The translations under genes and the position numbers were made by a program. A stretch of DNA of 64,000 bases from JAGDMJ01 sp963809695. GTDB lineage: Bacteria > Bacteroidota > Ignavibacteria > UBA10030 > UBA6906. The notes under the pieces were generated by a model. It worked only from the letters and a program-made list of their open reading frames with translations, was not told the origin of the DNA and searched no databases. Below, piece by piece: positions 33,067 through 39,930 of this stretch (its first letter is position 1; each line of letters starts with the position of its first letter). The DNA lies in the NCBI GenBank assembly GCA_963809695.1, contig CAWEKI010000012.1, forward strand, positions 124,001-188,000, read 5' to 3'.

Positions 33067-35274
33067 ATGACTTTCTGTGCTATCATTTCGCTCTTTGCTC
33101 TTCTTTCAGCTTCCTCCGTGAAGATGGAGTTCTTCCTCTCCCCTTCGGGGAGCGACCGGAACCCCGGCACCCGTGAGAAGCCCTTTCGCTCCCTTGAACA
33201 CGCCCGGGACGCGTTGCGCGATATGAGAAAGACGCAGGACCTTCCGCCGGGGGGGGCGATAATCTGGGTCGGAAAAGGGACGTATCGGCTTGACTCAACT
33301 TTCAGGCTTGACTCTGTCGATGGGGGAAGGGCCGACCGGCCGGTGGTGTACAGCGGTGACGGAGAAGTGCGGATCAACGGAGGCAGGGATGTGCCTTCCG
33401 GGGCGTTCCATCCGGTTGCCGATCAAAGGGTGCTAGGTCGTTTGCCTGACGCAGCCCGGGCAAAGGTGCTGGAGGCAAACCTCAATGCTCTTGGCATCAC
33501 AGATTATGGCCAGCACCGGCAGTTCGGCCATGGGCTGCCCGTGGTTCCGGCACCCTTGGAGCTTTTCTGGAATGATACCGTACTTCCCCTCGCGCGCTAT
33601 CCAAACTCGGGTGCCATTCTCATGGGTGACGTCGTGGACACGGGTTCCGTTCCCCGGGTCGGGGACTATTCCAATCGTGGCGGCACGTTTCGCTACACCG
33701 ATCCCCGCCATGCGCGTTGGGCGGGAGTGCCTGACGTCTGGTTCCAGGGGTTTTTTCATTACGGCTTTGCCGACGACAAGATCCTTGTTGCGGCAATCGA
33801 CACCGTGCGTCATGAAGTCCGCTTTGCCTCTCCTCATATGTACGGGCTGGGAAGCGGAGAAAACTTCAATCAGTATGTCGCCCTGAACTTGCTTGAGGAA
33901 CTGGATGAACCGGGGGAGTGGTACCTTGACCGTTCCGACGGCAGGCTATATGTGTGGCCGCCATCCGAGCTCAAACACGCCCGAATCGATGTGTCGGTTC
34001 TGGAGCAGCCTCTTATCGCAGTCGAAAACTGCTCACATGTCACGCTCCGGGGGATGATTGTCGAGTGTGGCAGAGCGATCGGTATCTATATGGAAGGAGG
34101 AGATGGAAACCGTGTTGAGAACTGCACGGTCAGAAATGTCGGAACAGTGGGGATCATGCTTGGCAAGGGAGCCCGGCAGACGTTTCCGCATATTACCGCC
34201 GATGACTACGCGGGGATCCCGGTGTCCGGCGAAGTGGGAAGTTTTCAGGCTCATTACTACAGGAATACGGTGTGGGACCGCAATGCTGGAAAGAACCAGA
34301 CGATCTCGGCGTGTGAGATCTACGCCACCGGGTCGGGGGGGATCATTCTTGGAGGGGGGAGCAAGAAGCTGCTTCTTGCGGGAGGAAATGAGGTCTTGGA
34401 CTGTCGGATTCACGACTTCGATCGACGGAACAAGGCCGGGGCCGCTGGCATCAATATCGACGGGTGTGGAAACCGGATTGCCCATAGCGAAATCTTCAAC
34501 GGTGACCTTCAGGCGATCATGGTGAGAGGGAACGAGCACGTCTTTGAATTCAACCTCATCCATGATGTCGCCAGGAATTCGAACGACGCATCAGCTTGGT
34601 ATTTGGGGCGGGATCCGAGCGACCAGGGCAATATCATTCGATACAACTTCTTCCATCACGTCGGCCGTCCGGACAGAAAGTGGACAATGGGAGTGTATTT
34701 TGACGATGCAACATGCGGGGCCTTTGTGGAGGGGAACATCTTCTACCGTGTGGCCTCGTATGGAACAATTTACAGCAACGGCGGGCATGATATTGTCGTT
34801 CGTAACAACATCTTCATTGAAGGGTACGGTCCGGCATTTCAGCTGAAGTCGATGTGGTACGACTTTGGCGCACAGGAGATTCCGTACTTTTTCGGACCGA
34901 AGGGAATCTACACCCGGCGTTTGACGGAGGCGGTGAACATCAAGGCCCCCCCGTACAGTGTCAAATACCCGAAGCTTGTGGACTGGCTTGACCTCCTGCC
35001 GGACGGGCGGACCTACGTTGGGATGCGTCCGCGCAGGAATGTGTTTGATCAGAACGTGCTGGTTCGCTACGAGGAAACTTTCCGCCTTGTCGCAAAATAT
35101 GCGCAATGCGACTTTGGAGAAAACTACATCACTCAGCAAGATCCGGGATTCGTGGATGCCGTTAAGATGGACTTCCGGTTAAATGATAGTTCGGTGGTGT
35201 TCAAACAGTTGCCGGGATTTGCGAGGATTCCGTTTGGGGAGATAGGGCCGAGGGGAAGGGTGGGGGCGGGTTAG
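33067..35274 (+). CDS. Right-handed parallel beta-helix glycan-active protein
   Basis: A 735-residue protein with a short leader (MTFCAIISLFALLSASSVKM). FFLSPSGSDRNPGTREKPFR and LEHARDALRDMRK form the DUF1565-type N-terminal motif seen on secreted beta-helix enzymes. Repeating coils follow (HVTLRGMIVECGRAIGIYM, NRVENCTVRNVGTVGIML, HSEIFNGDLQAIMVRG). The layout is like the GH141 or polysaccharide-lyase beta-helix groups, but I cannot assign catalytic residues. It forms a two-gene unit with the GH38-like gene. Confidence 0.75.
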   Translation: MTFCAIISLFALLSASSVKMEFFLSPSGSDRNPGTREKPFRSLEHARDALRDMRKTQDLPPGGAIIWVGKGTYRLDSTFRLDSVDGGRADRPVVYSGDGEVRINGGRDVPSGAFHPVADQRVLGRLPDAARAKVLEANLNALGITDYGQHRQFGHGLPVVPAPLELFWNDTVLPLARYPNSGAILMGDVVDTGSVPRVGDYSNRGGTFRYTDPRHARWAGVPDVWFQGFFHYGFADDKILVAAIDTVRHEVRFASPHMYGLGSGENFNQYVALNLLEELDEPGEWYLDRSDGRLYVWPPSELKHARIDVSVLEQPLIAVENCSHVTLRGMIVECGRAIGIYMEGGDGNRVENCTVRNVGTVGIMLGKGARQTFPHITADDYAGIPVSGEVGSFQAHYYRNTVWDRNAGKNQTISACEIYATGSGGIILGGGSKKLLLAGGNEVLDCRIHDFDRRNKAGAAGINIDGCGNRIAHSEIFNGDLQAIMVRGNEHVFEFNLIHDVARNSNDASAWYLGRDPSDQGNIIRYNFFHHVGRPDRKWTMGVYFDDATCGAFVEGNIFYRVASYGTIYSNGGHDIVVRNNIFIEGYGPAFQLKSMWYDFGAQEIPYFFGPKGIYTRRLTEAVNIKAPPYSVKYPKLVDWLDLLPDGRTYVGMRPRRNVFDQNVLVRYEETFRLVAKYAQCDFGENYITQQDPGFVDAVKMDFRLNDSSVVFKQLPGFARIPFGEIGPRGRVGAG

Positions 35275-35280
35275 CTGCGA

Positions 35281-35415
35281 TCATACGTCCAAGTGACCCG
35301 TGCGGGGGCGGGTCTTGTTCAAGTACCTGGCATAGTTACCCGTAATCTCTTGGACATATTTGGAAATTGCATAGGGCTGCCGTTGCCTGGCCACGATGTG
35401 GTAATGATTGGGCAT
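35281..35415 (-). pseudogene. Fragment of a Y1 (IS200/RAYT-type) HUH transposase
   Basis: Minus-strand codons from ATG 35415 to TGA 35281 read MPNHYHIVARQRQPYAISKY, then VQEITGNYARYLNKTRPRTG and HLDV. This is the core of Y1 transposases: the HYH metal-binding HUH motif after MPN, then the ITxxYARYLNK helix and RTGH. The N-terminal strands upstream of MPNHYH and the catalytic tyrosine helix downstream are missing, so it is a remnant of about 44 residues. Such REP-associated transposases mobilise or spread palindromic repeats, relevant to the palindromes found in this window. Confidence 0.8.
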
Positions 35416-35765
35416 CTGTCGACTCCCCGATTGTATACATGCAGGGTGGTTTCCTCCGCACTGACGGGTCTGTGAGCAAATAGTGCGAGAATCGAGGAAC
35501 CCGGCCCTTTTTCAGAAAAGATTCGCCCGTCAATTGCTGAAATCCCCCCCCAAAAAAGCTTCTTGTACTAGCCTCGGAACTTCCCCCTCTCCATCGTGGT
35601 TATATCTGTTGAGACACAGCGAAATATCTATCAATTCCAGGGGATCCTTGAAAATGAACGGAGCTTGGGAGGCCTGTACTTGTTGTAGGCTGCGCCAGAA
35701 TGCCAACACTCCGTTTTCACGAAGGTCCTGAACTGATTTTTTCACTTTTTTACTTACGCACCCCG
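35416..35765. other. Intergenic region, no recognised gene
   Basis: No supported gene. A minus-strand frame from a GTG at 35745 to 35530 (71 codons, SLQQVQASQAPFIFKDPLEL) has no ribosome-binding site and matches nothing I recognise. The left part may contain further decayed transposase sequence upstream of the Y1 fragment. Confidence 0.4.
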
Positions 35766-35801
35766 AAGCCCTTCATCCGAAAACGGATGAAGGGCTTTTT
35801 T
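35766..35801 (+). terminator. Strong hairpin plus T run directly before the sulfur operon
   Basis: A 14-bp perfect stem (AAGCCCTTCATCCG with CGGATGAAGGGCTT), loop AAAA, then TTTTT. It ends only about 31 bases before the ATG at 35833, leaving too little room for an ordinary promoter after it. It may terminate upstream reads, or act as an attenuator in the leader of the sulfur operon. Confidence 0.8.
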
Positions 35802-35832
35802 AGTTAAGTCTCACTAGCAAGAGGAGGACCCT

Positions 35833-36693
35833 ATGGCGACAAGCGCATATGCCTACCCTGAGGTGCTGGTCGGTACCGACTGGACCGAACAACACCTGAA
35901 TGATCGACAGGTCAGAATTGTGGAAGTCGACGTCGATACGAAAGCCTATGACGAGGGGCACGTTCCCGGTGCAGTCGGCTGGGACTGGCAGACTCAGCTG
36001 TCCGATCCTATCCGCCGCGACGTCATTCAGAAAATTGACCTCGAGAAACTGTTGGGAGAGGCAGGGATCGATAACGCCACCACTGTTATCCTCTACGGCG
36101 ACAACAACAACTGGTTCGCAACATGGGCTTTCTGGGAACTGAAGATCTACGGCCACAAGAACGTCCGCATCATGAACGGAGGACGAAAGAAATGGCTCGC
36201 GGAAGGCCGACCGCTTACCAAGGACAGCCCGACACTCTCAAAAACAAACTATCATGCGGCAGAACCGGATTTCTCACTCCGTGCATTCCTTCCGGACGTT
36301 TCCCGGCTCCCGGGCCACACAAACGGCTGGTCGCTGATCGATGTGCGATCAGCTGACGAGTACTCAGGGAAAATCCTTTCGCCTCCCGGCCTGCCGGAAA
36401 CTTGCCAGAGGGGAGGACATATTCCGGGGGCGTTCAATGTGCCCTGGGGGAAGAACGTGAATGAAGACGGGACATTCAAGACTCCAGAGGAGCTCAAGGC
36501 GATCTACGAGCCGCTCGGCGTCACACCGGAAAAGAATGTCGTCGCCTACTGCCGTATCGGAGAGCGATCGAGCCTGACCTGGTTCGTTCTCAAGTACCTC
36601 CTGGGATTCAAGAATGTGAAGAACTACGATGGCTCATGGACCGAATGGGGCAACCTTGTCAATGCGCCAGTGACGCGGGGAGCCAGGCCATGA
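35833..36693 (+). CDS. Two-domain rhodanese (thiosulfate/3-mercaptopyruvate sulfurtransferase)
   Basis: A 286-residue sulfurtransferase. The N-terminal rhodanese domain (VRIVEVDVDTKAYDEGHVPG) is inactive in type; the C-terminal domain has the active loop AYCRIGERSS with the catalytic cysteine near 237, preceded by LIDVRSADEYSGK. CRxGxR loops are typical of thiosulfate sulfurtransferases. It probably makes a persulfide that feeds sulfur to the carrier-protein system encoded downstream. The start follows GAGGAGG. Its stop overlaps the next start as ATGA, making it the first gene of a coupled operon. Confidence 0.92.
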   Translation: MATSAYAYPEVLVGTDWTEQHLNDRQVRIVEVDVDTKAYDEGHVPGAVGWDWQTQLSDPIRRDVIQKIDLEKLLGEAGIDNATTVILYGDNNNWFATWAFWELKIYGHKNVRIMNGGRKKWLAEGRPLTKDSPTLSKTNYHAAEPDFSLRAFLPDVSRLPGHTNGWSLIDVRSADEYSGKILSPPGLPETCQRGGHIPGAFNVPWGKNVNEDGTFKTPEELKAIYEPLGVTPEKNVVAYCRIGERSSLTWFVLKYLLGFKNVKNYDGSWTEWGNLVNAPVTRGARP

Positions 36694-36923
36694 ACATCAT
36701 GCGTCCGGAGGGATATCAGGATCGGATCCAATCGATTCCCCCGTTCCAGGTTCGTATCGTCAGCTATCGGCTGGGGGAAGAATTTCATTGCAGCGTGGAC
36801 AACGTTGATCCCGGCGCTACCATCGCGCGTTCTCTGGGATCCACGCGCGCGGAAGCGGAATCGGCGGCCCTAGAGAAGGCAACGAGGCGCCTTGAGTTTT
36901 CGGCGTCGCGCATGAACCCGTGA
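36690..36923 (+). CDS. Small conserved-looking protein with dsRBD-like pattern, sulfur operon
   Basis: A 77-residue protein starting MNIMRPEGYQ, overlapping the rhodanese stop by four bases. PFQVRIVSYRLGEEFHCSVD followed by ATIARSLGSTRAEAESAALE and KATRRL has the beta-beta-beta-alpha rhythm and the G-S-T-xxEAExxAxxxA helix of double-stranded-RNA-binding or related small alpha/beta folds. No function is known to me. Being translationally coupled to the sulfurtransferase and 28 bases before the cysteine synthase, it may be an accessory subunit of sulfur transfer rather than an RNA binder. Confidence 0.7.
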   Translation: MNIMRPEGYQDRIQSIPPFQVRIVSYRLGEEFHCSVDNVDPGATIARSLGSTRAEAESAALEKATRRLEFSASRMNP

Positions 36924-36951
36924 CCGGGCTAATGTACAGAGCAGGATCTTT

Positions 36952-37941
36952 ATGTACCGATTAACGTCAAAGCAGGATGAGAAGAGTATACACGAACTCT
37001 CTGCGGACCGGCTGGAGCTACTTGCCCGGGACCGGCACTCGATCGCGGGAAATATCGGCAACACGCCGCTCCTTCGCATCAAGCGACTACAACCGCCGGA
37101 AGAGAACGTCGAGATCTACGCGAAGGCGGAGTGGTTCAATCCCGGCGGGTCGGTAAAGGACCGGGCTGCGCTCTCAATGTTGCTGGAGGCCGAACGGTCC
37201 GGCGCTTTGACGAAGGACCGGACGATCGTCGATGCGACCAGCGGTAACACCGGCATTGCCTATGCCATGATCGGCAGCGCTCTCGGCTTCAAGGTTCTGC
37301 TGGCGCTTCCCGCCAATGCAAGCAAAGAACGGAAACAGGTCCTCCAGGCGTACGGTGCGGAAATCCTGCTGACCGACCCGCTTGCAGGGACGGACGGCGC
37401 TCAGCAGCAGGTGAAGGCAATGGTTGCGTCAGATCCCGGAAAATACTACTACCCCGATCAATATAACAACCCCGCAAACTGGCGTGCTCATTACCACTCG
37501 ACCGCCCGCGAGATCTGGCAGCAGACAGGCGGCCGGATCACCCACTTCGTAGCTGGCCTGGGGACAACGGGTACGTTCGTTGGCGCCAGCCGCCGCCTGA
37601 AGGAGCTTGCCCCGTCCATCACCTGCGTTTCCATGGAGCCGGACAGCCCGCTGCACGGGCTCGAGGGGCTAAAGCATCTTGAGACGGCGATGGTTCCGGG
37701 GATCTATGACCCCACGCTTGCCGACGAACGCCTCACGGTTTCCACGGAAGAGGCGTATACCATGACGAGAAGGCTGGCCAGGGAGGAAGGTCTGTACGTC
37801 GGCATCTCCAGTGGGGCGGCAATGGTTGCGGCACTGGCAGTGGCATCGCGCCTGCGCTCAGGCGTGATCGTCACGGTGTTCCCGGATGGAGGAACGCGGT
37901 ACGGGAGCGACCGATTCTGGAAAGAGACGGAGGGCGAATGA
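36952..37941 (+). CDS. cysM: PLP-dependent cysteine synthase, CysM type
   Basis: A 329-residue fold-type II PLP enzyme. IGNTPLLRIKRLQPPEENVE, the PLP-lysine loop NPGGSVKDRAALSML (lysine near residue 68), TSGNTGIAYAM and the C-terminal GISSGAAMVAAL are all conserved in O-acetylserine/O-phosphoserine sulfhydrylases. In mycobacteria the CysM enzyme takes sulfur not from free sulfide but from the thiocarboxylated carrier CysO, whose cysteinyl adduct is then cut by Mec. The next two genes here encode a Mec-like protease and a CysO-like carrier domain, so I assign the CysM role. The start has a weak AGCAGGA. The stop overlaps the protease start. Confidence 0.9.
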   Translation: MYRLTSKQDEKSIHELSADRLELLARDRHSIAGNIGNTPLLRIKRLQPPEENVEIYAKAEWFNPGGSVKDRAALSMLLEAERSGALTKDRTIVDATSGNTGIAYAMIGSALGFKVLLALPANASKERKQVLQAYGAEILLTDPLAGTDGAQQQVKAMVASDPGKYYYPDQYNNPANWRAHYHSTAREIWQQTGGRITHFVAGLGTTGTFVGASRRLKELAPSITCVSMEPDSPLHGLEGLKHLETAMVPGIYDPTLADERLTVSTEEAYTMTRRLAREEGLYVGISSGAAMVAALAVASRLRSGVIVTVFPDGGTRYGSDRFWKETEGE

Positions 37942-38393
37942 ACGCTGTGATGATTCCTGCCAGTCTGTACCAACAGATCGCGGCTCATGCAGAGCGGACG
38001 TATCCGGAGGAATGTTGTGGCGTCATGCTTGGGAGCGATACCGGGGGGGAACGGATCGTGCAGGATACACTTGAGATCGATAACAGCCAGGACGCGAATC
38101 GTCGCCGGCGGTTTCTCGTCTCCCCCGAGCAGTACCGGAATGCCGAACTACAAGCAGAGGAACGGCACCTGGAGTTGCTCGGCTTCTACCATTCACACCC
38201 GGACCATCCGGCAGTGCCTTCGGCATTTGATACGGAGCATGCGCTGCCGTGGTTTACGTACGTGATCGTGTCGGTTGCCGGGGGAACCGCAGCCCGTGCA
38301 ACGGCATGGGTCCTGGAAGAGGACCGGGCACGGTTCGCGGAGCAAACGCTGGAAATCCAGGCGCGGGCACAACGGGTCTCAACCACGACGTGA
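37938..38393 (+). CDS. JAMM/MPN+ zinc metallopeptidase, Mec-like (M67)
   Basis: A 151-residue MPN+ domain protein. The JAMM residues are visible: glutamate in YPEECCGVMLG, then HSHP, and a serine/aspartate in PSAFD, matching ExnHS/THPx(7)SxxD. Bacterial stand-alone JAMM proteases of this size include mycobacterial Mec, which hydrolyses the CysO-cysteine adduct to free cysteine. It overlaps the cysM stop by four bases (ATGA). Here it may also be needed to trim the carrier domain after its internal di-glycine in the next gene product. Confidence 0.9.
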   Translation: MNAVMIPASLYQQIAAHAERTYPEECCGVMLGSDTGGERIVQDTLEIDNSQDANRRRRFLVSPEQYRNAELQAEERHLELLGFYHSHPDHPAVPSAFDTEHALPWFTYVIVSVAGGTAARATAWVLEEDRARFAEQTLEIQARAQRVSTTT

Positions 38394-38423
38394 TGTCTCA
38401 TTGAAATGCCACGAGGAGGTCCA

Positions 38424-39875
38424 ATGGCTGTAAAAGTATTCATCCCAACGCCGCTGCGGGTCTACACCGGCCATAACGCGTCCGTGGAGGTGGAAGGGAG
38501 CACTGTTGAAGAGGTCTTGAAGAACCTGACGTCAAAGTTTGGGGAAATTCAGCACCACCTTTACGCGGAGAACGGGAGCCTCCGCAGCTATGTGAATGTG
38601 TATGTGAACGACGATGATATCCGGTACCTTAACCGGGAGAAGACCAATCTCAAAGAATCGGATACGTTGAGTATCGTTCCCTCTATTGCAGGTGGGTCAG
38701 GCGCGGACACGTCGATGGCCGAACCGAACGTCCGTCTCCAAAACGAGGAGGTGTTGCGCTACAGCAGGCATCTGATCATTCCGGAGATCGGCATGAAGGG
38801 ACAGAAGCTACTCAAAGCTTCGAAAGTCCTGATTGTCGGGGCTGGCGGGCTTGGATCCCCGTTGGGGCTCTATCTCGCAGCTGCAGGCGTGGGAACGATA
38901 GGCATTGTGGATTTTGATGTGGTGGAGCTGACCAACCTCCAGCGGCAGATCCTTCATACAACGAATGACATTGGCAGGCCGAAGCTCGATTCTGCCCGCG
39001 AAGCTATTCAGGAGCTCAATCCTCATGTTAGGGTCATCGGTCATGAGGTCCGGTTGTCTTCAGAGAACGCTCTGGACATCCTGAAGGATTACGACGCTAT
39101 CGTGGATGGGACAGACAATTTCGCGACGCGCTATCTGGTGAATGACGCCTGCGTGATCCTAGGCAAACCGAACGTCTACGGCTCCATTTTCAGGTTCGAT
39201 GGCCAGTTGACAGTGTTTGACGCCCTGCGTGGACCCTGCTATCGTTGCCTTTACCCCACTCCGCCTCCGCCCGGCTTGATTCCCAGTTGTGCCGAAGGAG
39301 GGGTCCTGGGCGTCCTTCCGGGGATAATCGGAACGCTCCAGGCGCTTGAAACAATCAAATTGATTGTCCGGCAGGGAGATCCGCTCGTTGGCCGGCTCTT
39401 GCTGTTCGATGCCCTGCAGCTCAAGTTCCGCGAGCTGAAACTCAGGAAGGATCCGGAATGCCCCGTGTGCGGCAAGCATCCCACGATCCATGAACTCATC
39501 GACTACGAGGAATTCTGCGGTATTGGACCCGGCCAAGGAAATCACAACGGCAGCCACGGGGAGACGGAGATCACGGTCGAGCAGTTGAAAGAGCGACTTG
39601 ACCGGGGAGAGGACATTCAGCTGGTGGATGTGCGTGAGCCGCATGAGTATGAAATCGTCAATCTCGGCGCAAAGCTGATTCCTTTAAGACAACTGCCCGA
39701 AAGAGCCCAGGAGCTGGATCCTTCAAGGGAGCTTGTCGTTCACTGCAAAGTGGGGGAGCGTAGCGAGCGGGCCGCGGAGTTCCTGCGGAGCGTGGGCTTC
39801 AACAATGTGAAGAACCTCGTTGGAGGAATCCGTGCATGGGCGGAGAGAATCGATCCGCGCTTGCCGAGATACTAG
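38424..39875 (+). CDS. CysO/MoaD-like carrier fused to ThiF/MoeB E1 and rhodanese
   Basis: From ATG 38424 (GAGGAGG at 38413-38419) this is a 483-residue three-domain protein. Residues 1-91 are a beta-grasp ubiquitin-like sulfur carrier (MAVKVFIPTPLRVYTGHNAS to LSIVPSIAGG), ending in Gly90-Gly91. Residues 105-370 are an E1-like adenylyltransferase: nucleotide loop VLIVGAGGLGSPLGLYLAAA, DFDVVELTNLQRQ, zinc pairs CYRC and CPVC, and the SCAEGGVLG cysteine. Residues 385-483 are a rhodanese with active loop HCKVGERSERA. The last two parts match MoeZ, which activates CysO in mycobacteria. Fusing the carrier in front places its reactive C-terminus inside the chain; an in-frame ATG at 38715 could yield a separate E1. 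Confidence 0.92.
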   Translation: MAVKVFIPTPLRVYTGHNASVEVEGSTVEEVLKNLTSKFGEIQHHLYAENGSLRSYVNVYVNDDDIRYLNREKTNLKESDTLSIVPSIAGGSGADTSMAEPNVRLQNEEVLRYSRHLIIPEIGMKGQKLLKASKVLIVGAGGLGSPLGLYLAAAGVGTIGIVDFDVVELTNLQRQILHTTNDIGRPKLDSAREAIQELNPHVRVIGHEVRLSSENALDILKDYDAIVDGTDNFATRYLVNDACVILGKPNVYGSIFRFDGQLTVFDALRGPCYRCLYPTPPPPGLIPSCAEGGVLGVLPGIIGTLQALETIKLIVRQGDPLVGRLLLFDALQLKFRELKLRKDPECPVCGKHPTIHELIDYEEFCGIGPGQGNHNGSHGETEITVEQLKERLDRGEDIQLVDVREPHEYEIVNLGAKLIPLRQLPERAQELDPSRELVVHCKVGERSERAAEFLRSVGFNNVKNLVGGIRAWAERIDPRLPRY

Positions 39876-39930
39876 TCCGTGCCTGCAAACCGTGTCGTCC
39901 TGAAATGCTTCTGTTCAAGACCCATGACGC

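Noticed and set aside
35530..35745. A 71-codon minus-strand frame with fairly protein-like composition
   Set aside because: GTG start without ribosome-binding site, no recognisable family; kept only as a note in the intergenic entry.
35416..35832. A SAM, cobalamin or T-box riboswitch before the sulfur operon
   Set aside because: I looked for the conserved core sequences and T-box motif and saw none; only the final hairpin is supported.
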